Shown piece by piece: positions 1-8,041 of a stretch of 64,000 nucleotides of DNA. The DNA lies in contig JADLDB010000113.1 of the NCBI GenBank assembly GCA_020846875.1, forward strand, positions 1-64,000, given 5' to 3'. Made by a program: the position numbers and the translations under genes. Each line of letters begins with the position of its first letter. The stretch's first letter is position 1. A model generated the notes under the pieces. It searched no databases. It was not told the origin of the DNA and saw only the letters and a list, made by a program, of their open reading frames with translations. The stretch comes from Myxococcales bacterium. Lineage in GTDB: Bacteria; Myxococcota; Myxococcia; Myxococcales; Myxococcaceae.

Positions 1-2078
1 CGGTACCGCCAGACGACCTCGTGCCGGCCCTCGGGGATCCGCACCGCGCGCAGGAAGCCCCAGGCCCGCACCGGCGCGGCGGAAACACCGTCCACCTCCA
101 CCTCCCACCCGGGGTACCAGGCGTCGGCCAGCACCAGGTAGCCAGCGGCGCACGCGTCTGCGAACTGGTGGACCTCCTCGGGCCGGGGCTCGGTGGTGGT
201 CACCTCGGAGCGGCAGTCCGGACCGTCCAGCGCCTCGCCGCGATCGATGACGACTTCCCGTGCCAGCATCGCGAGCGGCTCGTCGAGCGACGAGAAGGCC
301 TCGGCGTCGATCCCCACCCGCGCCTTGCTCACCACCCAGCCACGCGGGAAGGCCTCCTTCCATCGCCACACCCACACGTCCTCGAAGCTCGTCAACCCCG
401 GCTCCGGCCCGAAGAAGCGCGGCGTGTCGGAGGTGTTCCTGACGAAGTGGGTGACGCCGGCCAGGGCGAAAGCGCCTTCCCGGTGCTTGAAGGCCTCGCG
501 CAGCCGCCAGGGATCGCGAAAGCCGTACCCGCCGGTGGCGCGCAGCCCCTCCTCGATGAAGCGCAGGCCGCTCAGGCGCTCCCGGCTGCGCAGGGTGATC
601 TGATCGCCTCCCCCTTCGTCCCACGGGCCGGAGGCCTCCGGATCCTCGTCGTCCATATCCACGCGGATCGACACGCGCTCGGCGCCGTCGCTGCGCAGCG
701 CCGCGGCCAGCTTCGAAGGGGCGAGGAGCTCGGCGGCCGGCAGCCTGGGCCAGCGGTGGTGCGGCGCAAAGAGCAGCTCGGCCACCACCAGCGCGGCGAT
801 CACCGGGGGCGCTCGACGCTTGAAGAAGAGCAGCGCGCCCGCCGCGACGGTGACGGCCAGCAGCGCCCAGGCCGTTCCCGTCTGCATGCCGGATCGCCCG
901 AAGCGCCCGGCGACCAGCAGGATCGCGAAGAAGATGATCGCACCCACGAGAAGCCGGGCGCCCTTACGTCTTTGGCGACGCAGCAGCGCCGCCAGCCGCT
1001 GGAACCCGATCCCCGACAGCACCGACAGCGCGAACAGCGCCCCCACCGCGTACTTGGCCGGGTAGCGGAAGAAGCGGAGCGGAGGCAGCTTGAGCAGCAG
1101 CTCCGAGAGGGGGAAGTTCTTCCCCAGCGAGAGCAAGAGGCAAAGGCCGAGGAGCACCACCAGCGCCCCGGTGCGCCTGCGCCTGAGGCCCACCACACCG
1201 AACAACCCGGCCAGCGAGCCGATGAAGACGGAGAAGAGGAAGCGTTGATCCGCGCTGCCCCAGTAGGTGCCGGTGCGGGGGAAGTCGGCGTCTGGGACGA
1301 TGATCGCCACCAGCTGCACCCACGACATCGACCACTCGGTGACCCCGGCGGGGACTTCGCCCGGCTGGGTGTACTCGCGCGCCAGCTCGGCGGCGGGGAA
1401 GGCCACCACCGCACCCAGGCCCGCGCCCAGGGCCACCGCGAGGGCACCCCAGGCGAGCGATGCGCGGGATCGCCGGGGGAGGAGGAGCAGCAAGCCGACG
1501 CCCAGCACCTCCCACAGCCAGATCTCCGGGGCGCCGCCGTGGAAGGCCCCGCCGAGCGCCACCGCCAGCCACGCCGCGCTCGAAGGCCCGGGCCTGCGCC
1601 GGAGCAGCTCGCCCGAGAGCAGCACCCACCCGGCCCAGGCCGCGGTGGACGCGAAGGAGAGGTTCTGCGCGAACTCGACGAAGAAGGGCGAGAGGGAGAA
1701 CGGCGCCGCGCCCACCACCGCCGCCCAGCGCCCCAGCCCCAGCCGCCGCCCGAAGAGGTACAGCCCCCCAAAGCCCCAGGCCGCGTGCAGCGCGTGCATC
1801 ACGTTGGGGCCCATCACCGGGCCGAAGACGAGCGCAGTGAGGACGCGCGGCGCGTACAGGCTCTGGGTGTAGAGGAGCGCCAGGAAGGGCTGGCCCAGGC
1901 GCGCGTGGGGCAGCCACAGCGGCACCTCCAGTTGGCTCCAGCGCTGCGCGAGGTACCAGGTGTCGGAGAAGTCGTGCGCGTAGAGATCGCGCGAGGCCTG
2001 CACCAGCCCTTCCCCCAGCCCGCGAAAGGCGATGGCCAGGGCCAGCAACGCGAGCAGCCAGGGCCCCAGGCGGCGCAT
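1..2078 (-). CDS. YfhO-like polytopic membrane protein (3' end beyond window)
   Basis: Seen: an open frame from ATG at 2078 running off the window at base 1, so at least 692 residues are present and the C-terminus is missing. The N-terminal two thirds are a chain of about ten hydrophobic segments; the rest is a soluble domain ending in GYLVLADAWYPGWEVEVDG. Family knowledge: a large multi-span membrane protein with a C-terminal lumenal beta domain carrying a YPGW-x-V-x-VDG motif is typical of the YfhO family, GT-C-like proteins tied to glycosylation of lipid carriers or teichoic acid. The substrate cannot be told. It is separated from the pilin gene upstream by a terminator-like hairpin, so it probably has its own promoter. 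No strong Shine-Dalgarno is visible before 2078; the start is the first ATG before the first membrane helix. Confidence 0.65.
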   Translation of the reverse strand, partial: MRRLGPWLLALLALAIAFRGLGEGLVQASRDLYAHDFSDTWYLAQRWSQLEVPLWLPHARLGQPFLALLYTQSLYAPRVLTALVFGPVMGPNVMHALHAAWGFGGLYLFGRRLGLGRWAAVVGAAPFSLSPFFVEFAQNLSFASTAAWAGWVLLSGELLRRRPGPSSAAWLAVALGGAFHGGAPEIWLWEVLGVGLLLLLPRRSRASLAWGALAVALGAGLGAVVAFPAAELAREYTQPGEVPAGVTEWSMSWVQLVAIIVPDADFPRTGTYWGSADQRFLFSVFIGSLAGLFGVVGLRRRRTGALVVLLGLCLLLSLGKNFPLSELLLKLPPLRFFRYPAKYAVGALFALSVLSGIGFQRLAALLRRQRRKGARLLVGAIIFFAILLVAGRFGRSGMQTGTAWALLAVTVAAGALLFFKRRAPPVIAALVVAELLFAPHHRWPRLPAAELLAPSKLAAALRSDGAERVSIRVDMDDEDPEASGPWDEGGGDQITLRSRERLSGLRFIEEGLRATGGYGFRDPWRLREAFKHREGAFALAGVTHFVRNTSDTPRFFGPEPGLTSFEDVWVWRWKEAFPRGWVVSKARVGIDAEAFSSLDEPLAMLAREVVIDRGEALDGPDCRSEVTTTEPRPEEVHQFADACAAGYLVLADAWYPGWEVEVDGVSAAPVRAWGFLRAVRIPEGRHEVVWRY

Positions 2079-2128
2079 CGTGGCCCAAGGCTACCTCACC
2101 AGCAGAGGCGGCCTCCCGAAAACACGAA

Positions 2129-2159
2129 TGCCGCGCTACGCAGGAAGCGAAGCGCGGCA
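2129..2159 (-). terminator. Terminator-like hairpin after flp
   Basis: On the minus strand TGCCGCGCT and AGCGCGGCA form a perfect 9-bp stem around a 13-base loop, followed by ATTCGTGTTTTC, a modest T-rich tract. It lies 31 bases after the pilin stop codon and before the YfhO-like start, as expected for a factor-independent terminator of the pilin transcript. Confidence 0.55.
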
Positions 2160-2189
2160 CCGTGGGGTGAGGCACAGCGAAGCCGAGGA

Positions 2190-2450
2190 TCAGTAGCCCT
2201 CGTTCTCCTTCGCGAAGTTCGACATCTTCTTCTTCTCGAGCGCGTCGCCCTTGGACTTGGTGGTGCGCTTCTCGACGGACGTCTCGCCGGCCAGCGCGTC
2301 GGCCGACATGCCGAAGAGGTTACGAATGTTGTCGCCGAACAGGGTGATGACGCCGATGGCCGCGATCGCGATCAGCGCGACGATGATGATGTACTCGGTC
2401 ATGCCCTGACCGCGGGCCTTCTTCAGCATCAGCTTCTTGTTCTTCGCCAT
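2190..2450 (-). CDS. flp: Flp/Fap-type (type IVb) pilin
   Basis: An 86-residue protein starting MAKNKKLMLKKARGQGMTEY. The short basic leader, the G-x-x-E/TEY processing site and the following hydrophobic helix (YIIIVALIAIAAIGVITLF) are the signature of Flp pilins of Tad pili, cleaved by a prepilin peptidase and assembled at the inner membrane. The charged tail of about 40 residues is longer than in minimal Flp pilins. The ATG at 2450 is chosen because GGAG lies 8 bases upstream; a longer in-frame start at 2534 lacks this and would spoil the leader. No Tad assembly gene (cpaB, cpaC, tadA-C) lies nearby, so it is an orphan pilin here. A hairpin follows the gene. Confidence 0.85.
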   Translation of the reverse strand: MAKNKKLMLKKARGQGMTEYIIIVALIAIAAIGVITLFGDNIRNLFGMSADALAGETSVEKRTTKSKGDALEKKKMSNFAKENEGY

Positions 2451-2561
2451 GTGCTTCTCCAGGGAAAAGGCCCACGAGGGGCGTTGGGACACACCGAAGT
2501 ATCGATTCGAGCGACCGAGGCCTCCATACGTCATCGGGAGGATGCCGGGATGCCAGCGATT

Positions 2562-5243
2562 TCAGGGTGTTACAGCTTCTCGTGGGCTCCACGGCCCGGC
2601 GGTTTGAGCCGCCTCGAGGGCCCGGGCTTCCTCGCGCAGCGGCTGCGGGGTGTCTGACACCCCGTCGAGCGCGCGGAGCGCCACCTGCGGCTCCCCCTGT
2701 TCGGTGGCGATGGCGGCAAGCATCTTTCGAGCGTCGTTAGAGCTCGGATCGTGCTCCACCCACGCGGCGGCAGCGGATCGCCGCACGGCGAAGTCAGCGT
2801 TCTGGCCCGAGGCCACGGCGCGGGCGAGCTGCCCGGCGCGCGCTGCGTCCAGAGGATGGCCCGCGAGCCAGGGGGTGATCAGCAAGTGAGGAAACGCGCG
2901 CGGCGTCCGGCGCGCATCGGGCACCTGCGCGGCCTCGTCGGCGAAGAAGGCCACCGGCGCCCGGTACTCGAGCAGGTTGTGATCGTCCCGGTTGAGCGGC
3001 CCCTTCCCCGCGTAGTCCTCGGCCAGGCCCTCGGTCATCACCTGGAGCGCGAGCACGCCGTCGACACCGGCGATCTCCAGCCGCCCCAGGTCGGCCTTCA
3101 CCGCGGGCAGCGCCACCCGGCGAGCCAGCTCTGCGTAGTCCGGGGAGAGCGGCGCGCGCGAAGCGAGCAGCAACAGATCGCCGTCGCCCCCCTGCCACCC
3201 CGTCACGTGCGGGAAGTGCGTGCGCAGGGTGCGCATCACCAGCCGCACCAGCTCGTCGCTCATCTCGTAGGTGTGGATCCACTGCACCAGCACGCCGCCC
3301 TCCGCGAGGTGCCGATCGACGATCTCGAAGAACTCCTGGGTGAAGAGCGAGCTGATCCCCGCCACCCAGGGGTTGGACGGCTCGGAGATGATCACGTCGT
3401 AGCGATCCCCGCTCAGCGCGAGGAAGGTGCGCGCGTCGTCCACATGCAGGTGGGTGCGGGGATCGTCGAGCGCCCCGCGGTTCACGTCGGCGAAGAGGCG
3501 CGCGGCCTCCAGCACGCCGGGGGAGATCTCCACCAGGTCCACGCGCTCCACCGGGTGCGAGAGCGCGGAGGCCACCGTGAAGCCCGCCCCCGCGCCCACC
3601 ACCAGCACCTTCTTCGGCGGCTGCGGCACCAACAGCAGCCCCAGTTGCCCCAGCAGGGCCTGCGTCACCTGATCGCCCGGGCCGGTGGACGCGTCGGGCT
3701 TGCCGTTCACCAGGAGGAAGCGGTGCGCCGGGTTCTTCGCCACGTGCCCCACGAAGACGGTGGCGAAGGTGTCGTCGCGCACGAAGTCCTGCACCTGCGT
3801 GTCGAGGTAGAGCTGTACGTAGTCCTTCACGGTGCGGCCCTGGAGGATCGCCGGGCTGGCGCGGAAGGGAGACAGCCGGGCCAGCACCGGCGCCCAGCCG
3901 CGGAAGGCCACCGCGTACAGCGCGAAGACGGCCACTCCCACGCCCACCGGCACCAGGCGGAAGTTGGTCCCGCCCGCCGCCTGCAGCGCCACGAAGGCCC
4001 CCAGCAGGGTGAGCACCAGCCCGAGGGTGAAGAGCGCCTCGACGCCGAGGGCCGGCATCAGCCACAGTCCGCCCAAGAGCGCGCCCAGCACCGTGCCCAC
4101 CGTGTTGACCGCCCACACCCAGCCGATGCGGCGGCCCACCGTCGCGTGTCCCTTCGCCACCACCCGCGCGCCGACGGGGAAGGCCGCGCCCATCACGAAG
4201 GTGGGCGCCAGCATCACCACCAGCGACACCGCGAAGAGCAGGGCCTGCCACGCGGGGAAGGCGCCTTCGGTCCGCGCCAACATGCCCCGCACCTTGAGGA
4301 ACAGGTACGGCACGCGCAGGTAGAGGGGCAGCGTGAGGCACAGCGTCACGGCGATCGCCGCCTGCAGCCGTCCGAAGAGGCGCAGGCTGTCTGCCCCGGG
4401 CCGCCGCGCCACCCAGGTGCTGCCCAGCGAGATGCCGAGGATGAAGGCGCAGACGATCCACGTGAAGGCGTAGCTGGACGCGCCCACCACCAGGGTGACG
4501 AGGCGGATCCACCCCGTCTCGTACAGCATCGCGGTGAAGCCGCTGAGCGCCAGGCCGAAAAGCGCCGCCCGCACCTCGGCCGGCCCGTAGGTCTCCTCGC
4601 CGTCCTCCGGGCGCTCCCGCACATCGGCCTCGAGGGGGGAGCGCCGCGCCAGCCACAGGGCAATCGCCCCCAGCGCCAGGTTGATCGCCCCCGCCGCGCG
4701 CGTCGTCGCCGAGAGGCCGGCGTTGGGGATCCACACGGTGCCCGCCAGCCACGCCCCCACCGCCGCGCCGACGCTGTTCACCGCGTACAGCCGCGCCAGC
4801 GTGGTGCGGATCGACGGATCCTCGCGCGTGGCGTGCTTGAGCATGGCCGGCATCGTCCCGCCCATCGCCACGGTGGGAGGCACCAGCGCCAGCGCCGCGA
4901 AGAAGAGCTTGGGCACCACCCGCGCGCTCTCGGAGAAGCCGGGCGCCACCGAGAGGAAGGCCGCCTCGAGCGCGCCGTGCACCGCGGGGAAGACGAGCGC
5001 GTACAACCCCACGCCCACCTCGATGAAGGCGTAGAGGGCCAGCGGGCGCTGCAGGCGATCGGCGAGGCCTCCGAAGAGCCAGGCGCCCAGGGCCAGCCCG
5101 CCCATGAAGGTGGCCAGGACGATCGCGTGGGCCTGCCCGCTGTTCCCCAGGACGTCGGACAGGAGCTTCGACCACACCACCTCGTAGACGAGGCCGGTGG
5201 CCCCCGAGCAGAAGAGCAGCGCGGCGATCGCCCGGCGGCTCAT
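2562..5243 (-). CDS. Fused MFS-like membrane / spermidine-synthase-like protein, copy B
   Basis: 893 residues. Residues 1 to about 440 hold roughly a dozen membrane helices (starting MSRRAIAALLFCSGATGLVY); residues about 480-720 are a Rossmann methyltransferase-fold domain of the spermidine synthase family, with the nucleotide-binding loop VVGAGAGF, the DDARTFL motif and ISEPSNPWVAG where classical SpeE has the catalytic DSTDP-type loop. The rest is a helical tail. Family knowledge: such fused MFS/synthase proteins are common in bacteria, mostly without biochemical proof of polyamine synthesis. The start at 5243 overlaps the upstream paralogue's stop (ATGA), showing coupling. An upstream in-frame start would add about 50 Pro/Gly/Arg-rich residues and is rejected. 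The Glu in place of the catalytic Asp is common in this subfamily. Confidence 0.85.
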   Translation of the reverse strand: MSRRAIAALLFCSGATGLVYEVVWSKLLSDVLGNSGQAHAIVLATFMGGLALGAWLFGGLADRLQRPLALYAFIEVGVGLYALVFPAVHGALEAAFLSVAPGFSESARVVPKLFFAALALVPPTVAMGGTMPAMLKHATREDPSIRTTLARLYAVNSVGAAVGAWLAGTVWIPNAGLSATTRAAGAINLALGAIALWLARRSPLEADVRERPEDGEETYGPAEVRAALFGLALSGFTAMLYETGWIRLVTLVVGASSYAFTWIVCAFILGISLGSTWVARRPGADSLRLFGRLQAAIAVTLCLTLPLYLRVPYLFLKVRGMLARTEGAFPAWQALLFAVSLVVMLAPTFVMGAAFPVGARVVAKGHATVGRRIGWVWAVNTVGTVLGALLGGLWLMPALGVEALFTLGLVLTLLGAFVALQAAGGTNFRLVPVGVGVAVFALYAVAFRGWAPVLARLSPFRASPAILQGRTVKDYVQLYLDTQVQDFVRDDTFATVFVGHVAKNPAHRFLLVNGKPDASTGPGDQVTQALLGQLGLLLVPQPPKKVLVVGAGAGFTVASALSHPVERVDLVEISPGVLEAARLFADVNRGALDDPRTHLHVDDARTFLALSGDRYDVIISEPSNPWVAGISSLFTQEFFEIVDRHLAEGGVLVQWIHTYEMSDELVRLVMRTLRTHFPHVTGWQGGDGDLLLLASRAPLSPDYAELARRVALPAVKADLGRLEIAGVDGVLALQVMTEGLAEDYAGKGPLNRDDHNLLEYRAPVAFFADEAAQVPDARRTPRAFPHLLITPWLAGHPLDAARAGQLARAVASGQNADFAVRRSAAAAWVEHDPSSNDARKMLAAIATEQGEPQVALRALDGVSDTPQPLREEARALEAAQTAGPWSPREAVTP

Positions 5244-8029
5244 CGCAGCGCCTCCAGCCGCTCCACCGCCTGCATCAAGGCCTCGTCGCTCGGGTGCGCC
5301 GCCATCGCCTCGCGGCCGATCTGCAGGGCGGGGGCGAGCTCCAGTGGACGCCACGGGGCTCCTTCCCGCCGCACCTGGGCCCGCAGGGCCACCAGCCACT
5401 CGGTGATCAACGCTGGATCGCGGGATCCACCGTCCACGAAGGGCTGCGTCACCTCCCGGGCGCGGGTCGCGTTACCCTGGACGATCGCCGCGCGCGCCAC
5501 CGCCGTGGCCGCCTCCGCCGACTGGGGATCGAGCCGGCACCACGCCTCGGCGCTGGAGCGCACCAGGGGATCGTTCGGGGGGTGGACCCAAGAGAGGCTG
5601 GCGTAGAGATCACTCGCCTCCGCGGCGGTCAGCGGGTGCGTCGCCCTCCAGCGGGTCCACTCCAGCTCCTCTTCGCCTTCCCCCGTCCGCGCGTCGTCGG
5701 TCCGGACGTCGGCGGCCACGAAGTAGGCGATGGGCGAGCCGTACTCGAGCAGGTTGTGATCATCGGTGTTGACCGGCCCCTCGCCCCCGTACGCCTTCTG
5801 TCCCGTGTCCCCGTGCACCTGCCGACCGAGCAGGGTGGTGACCTCGTGGATCCTCAGGCGCGCGAGATCCGCCGCCACCTCGGGCCGCGACATCCGCTGG
5901 CGCATCAGCTCCACGTCGAAGGCCTGCGGCTCGCGGCTGGCGATCAGCACCAGGTCGTCCGGCCCCACCCAGGTGGTGCCGTGCTCGAAGGAGTCCCGCA
6001 GGGTGCGCACCACCAGCTTCACCATCGCCTCGCTGGACTCGTAGGTGTGGATCCACTGGACGATCCGCCCGCCCGGAGCCAGCCGCTCGCGGGCCACCCG
6101 GAAGAAGTCCTGCGAGAAGAGGCCTGACACACCCGACACCCAGGGGTTCGACGGCACGCTGACGATCAAGTCGTAGCGCTCCTGCGAGAGCGTCAAGAAG
6201 GTGCGGGCGTCCTCGACGAAGACGTGGCAGCGGGGATCGGCGAGCGCGTTGCGGTTGTCTGGCGCGAACAGCTTCGCCGCGTCGATCACCGCGGGGCTGA
6301 TCTCCACCACGTCGAGGCGCTCGAGCGGGTGCGCCAACAGCGAGCCGGCGGTGATCCCCGCGCCCACGCCCACCAGCAGCGCCCTCTTCACTTCGCCCGG
6401 GTGGGCCAGCACGCCCAGGTGCGCCGCGAGGATCTGCGTGTCGATGTCCGAGCCATTCGATCCGTCCACCTTGCCGTTGATGCGCAGGTAGCGGCGATCG
6501 CCCTCCTGCTCGCCCACCAGCACCGAGGCGAACACGTCGTCCTGGTAGAAGCGCACCGTGCTGCGCTCCTCCACCTGGCGGCGGAAGTCGGCGTAGCTGG
6601 GGAAGGAGCGGTTCCATTCCCGGTAGCGCCCCGACGACGCCACCGCCTGCGCCCAGCCCTTCGTCGCCGCCGCCCAGCCCATCACCGCCACCAGCCCGAC
6701 GGCGACGGGGACCAGCCTGCGCGCGCGCGCGGTCCCCGACTCGCCGCCCACCACCCAGGCCACCGCTCCGGCCGCCGCGAGGTTGCACACCAAGCCGACC
6801 AGGAAGTTCCCTTCGAGGCCGATCGCAGGCAGGAGCCACAGCCCACCCAGGAGCGATCCCAGCACCGTACCGACGGTGTTCCACAGGTACACCGTGCCCA
6901 GCTGCCCGCCCACGCGATCGACCGCCCGCACCGCCACCCGCGCCGCCGCCGGGAAGCTGGCCCCGAAGAGGAAGGTGGGGGTGATCAACACCGCGCCGCA
7001 AAAGAAGAAGGTGAGGAGCTGATAGAGCAGCCACGTCTGCGGCCCGTGCGAGAGCAGCGCGTTCAGCTCCAGGAAGACGTACGGCAGCCGGGCGTAGAAG
7101 GGCAGCGCCAGGCACACCGACACCACCAACAGCGCCTGCAGCCGCCCGAAGGTGCGCAGCGCGTCCACGTCGGGCCGGGTGGACAGCCAGAAGCTGCCTG
7201 AGGCGATCCCGAAGATGAAGGCGGTGAGGATCAACGTGAAGGCGTAGCTGGTGCCGCCGATCACCACCGCCAGCACGCGGATCCAGGTGATCTCGTAGAG
7301 CATCGCGGTGAAGCCGGCCAGGGCCGTGCCCAGCAGCGCCGCCCGCACCGCCGCCTTCCCGTAGACGCGCGCTTGCGCACCCTGCTCCTCCTCCGGCGCC
7401 GAGGAAGGCACGGGCCCACGCAGGCCCCACAGCACCGCGGCCGCGCCCAGGGCCAGGTTGACGATCGCCGCCGCGCGCTCGCTGGTGGTGAGGCCGCTCA
7501 CCGGCACCAGCAGCATGCCCGCCAACAGGCACCCCACCGACGCGCCCAGGCTGTTCACCGCGTACAGCACCGACAGCTCCCGCCGCGCCGCGCCCAGCCG
7601 CTGCGTCAGGTGCCGCGTCATCGCCGGCAGCGTTCCGCCCATCAGCAGCGTGGGCACCACCAGCGCGCCCGCCGCGAGCAGCAGCCGGGCCGCCGTCTTC
7701 GGCGCGCCCTCCAGCCCCGGAGCCAGCGCGAGGTACACGCCCGACAGCGCGTCGAGGGCCTTCGGGAAGAGGAGCGCCCAGGCGCCCACGCCCAGCTCCA
7801 GCGCGCCGTACACCACCAGGGGCCTGCGCGCGCGATCCGCCGTGCGCCCGAAGAGCCACGCGCCGCAGGCCAGGCCGCCCATGAAGGTGGCCAGGACGAT
7901 CGCGTGGGCGTGACCGCTGGAGCCGAGCAGGTTCGCCAGGCGCTTGGACCAGGTGAACTCGTAGACCAGGCCCGTAAAGCCTGAGAGGAACAACAGCGTG
8001 AGGACGAGTGGCCGCGAGCGCTGCGTCAC
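5240..8029 (-). CDS. Fused MFS-like membrane / spermidine-synthase-like protein, copy A
   Basis: 929 residues, paralogous along its whole length to the next gene: the N-termini share SGxTGLVYE and HAIVLATFMGGLA. The N-terminal half is polytopic; residues about 500-730 form the spermidine-synthase-like domain with LRINGKVDGSN (the substrate-loop region) and VEDARTFL. The loop that carries the catalytic acid in true spermidine synthases reads IVSVPSNPW, so Val stands where Asp (or Glu in copy B) is expected; polyamine transfer is therefore doubtful. It starts with GTG at 8029, 12 bases after the stop of the MYXO-CTERM protein, and ends in an ATGA overlap with copy B. It most likely arose by tandem duplication. 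Confidence 0.85.
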   Translation of the reverse strand: MTQRSRPLVLTLLFLSGFTGLVYEFTWSKRLANLLGSSGHAHAIVLATFMGGLACGAWLFGRTADRARRPLVVYGALELGVGAWALLFPKALDALSGVYLALAPGLEGAPKTAARLLLAAGALVVPTLLMGGTLPAMTRHLTQRLGAARRELSVLYAVNSLGASVGCLLAGMLLVPVSGLTTSERAAAIVNLALGAAAVLWGLRGPVPSSAPEEEQGAQARVYGKAAVRAALLGTALAGFTAMLYEITWIRVLAVVIGGTSYAFTLILTAFIFGIASGSFWLSTRPDVDALRTFGRLQALLVVSVCLALPFYARLPYVFLELNALLSHGPQTWLLYQLLTFFFCGAVLITPTFLFGASFPAAARVAVRAVDRVGGQLGTVYLWNTVGTVLGSLLGGLWLLPAIGLEGNFLVGLVCNLAAAGAVAWVVGGESGTARARRLVPVAVGLVAVMGWAAATKGWAQAVASSGRYREWNRSFPSYADFRRQVEERSTVRFYQDDVFASVLVGEQEGDRRYLRINGKVDGSNGSDIDTQILAAHLGVLAHPGEVKRALLVGVGAGITAGSLLAHPLERLDVVEISPAVIDAAKLFAPDNRNALADPRCHVFVEDARTFLTLSQERYDLIVSVPSNPWVSGVSGLFSQDFFRVARERLAPGGRIVQWIHTYESSEAMVKLVVRTLRDSFEHGTTWVGPDDLVLIASREPQAFDVELMRQRMSRPEVAADLARLRIHEVTTLLGRQVHGDTGQKAYGGEGPVNTDDHNLLEYGSPIAYFVAADVRTDDARTGEGEEELEWTRWRATHPLTAAEASDLYASLSWVHPPNDPLVRSSAEAWCRLDPQSAEAATAVARAAIVQGNATRAREVTQPFVDGGSRDPALITEWLVALRAQVRREGAPWRPLELAPALQIGREAMAAHPSDEALMQAVERLEALR

Positions 8030-8041
8030 GCAGCCCGCAGT

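Noticed and set aside
21-2657. A long plus-strand open frame of 878 codons opposite the YfhO-like, flp and synthase genes
   Set aside because: It is rich in Pro, Arg, Gly and His with no domains; the minus-strand reading shows membrane helices and known motifs. High GC removes stop codons from the antisense frames.
2751-5606. A 951-codon plus-strand open frame over the fusion gene copy B
   Set aside because: Its composition is Arg/His/Gln-rich shadow text; the minus frame has the complete fusion domain structure.
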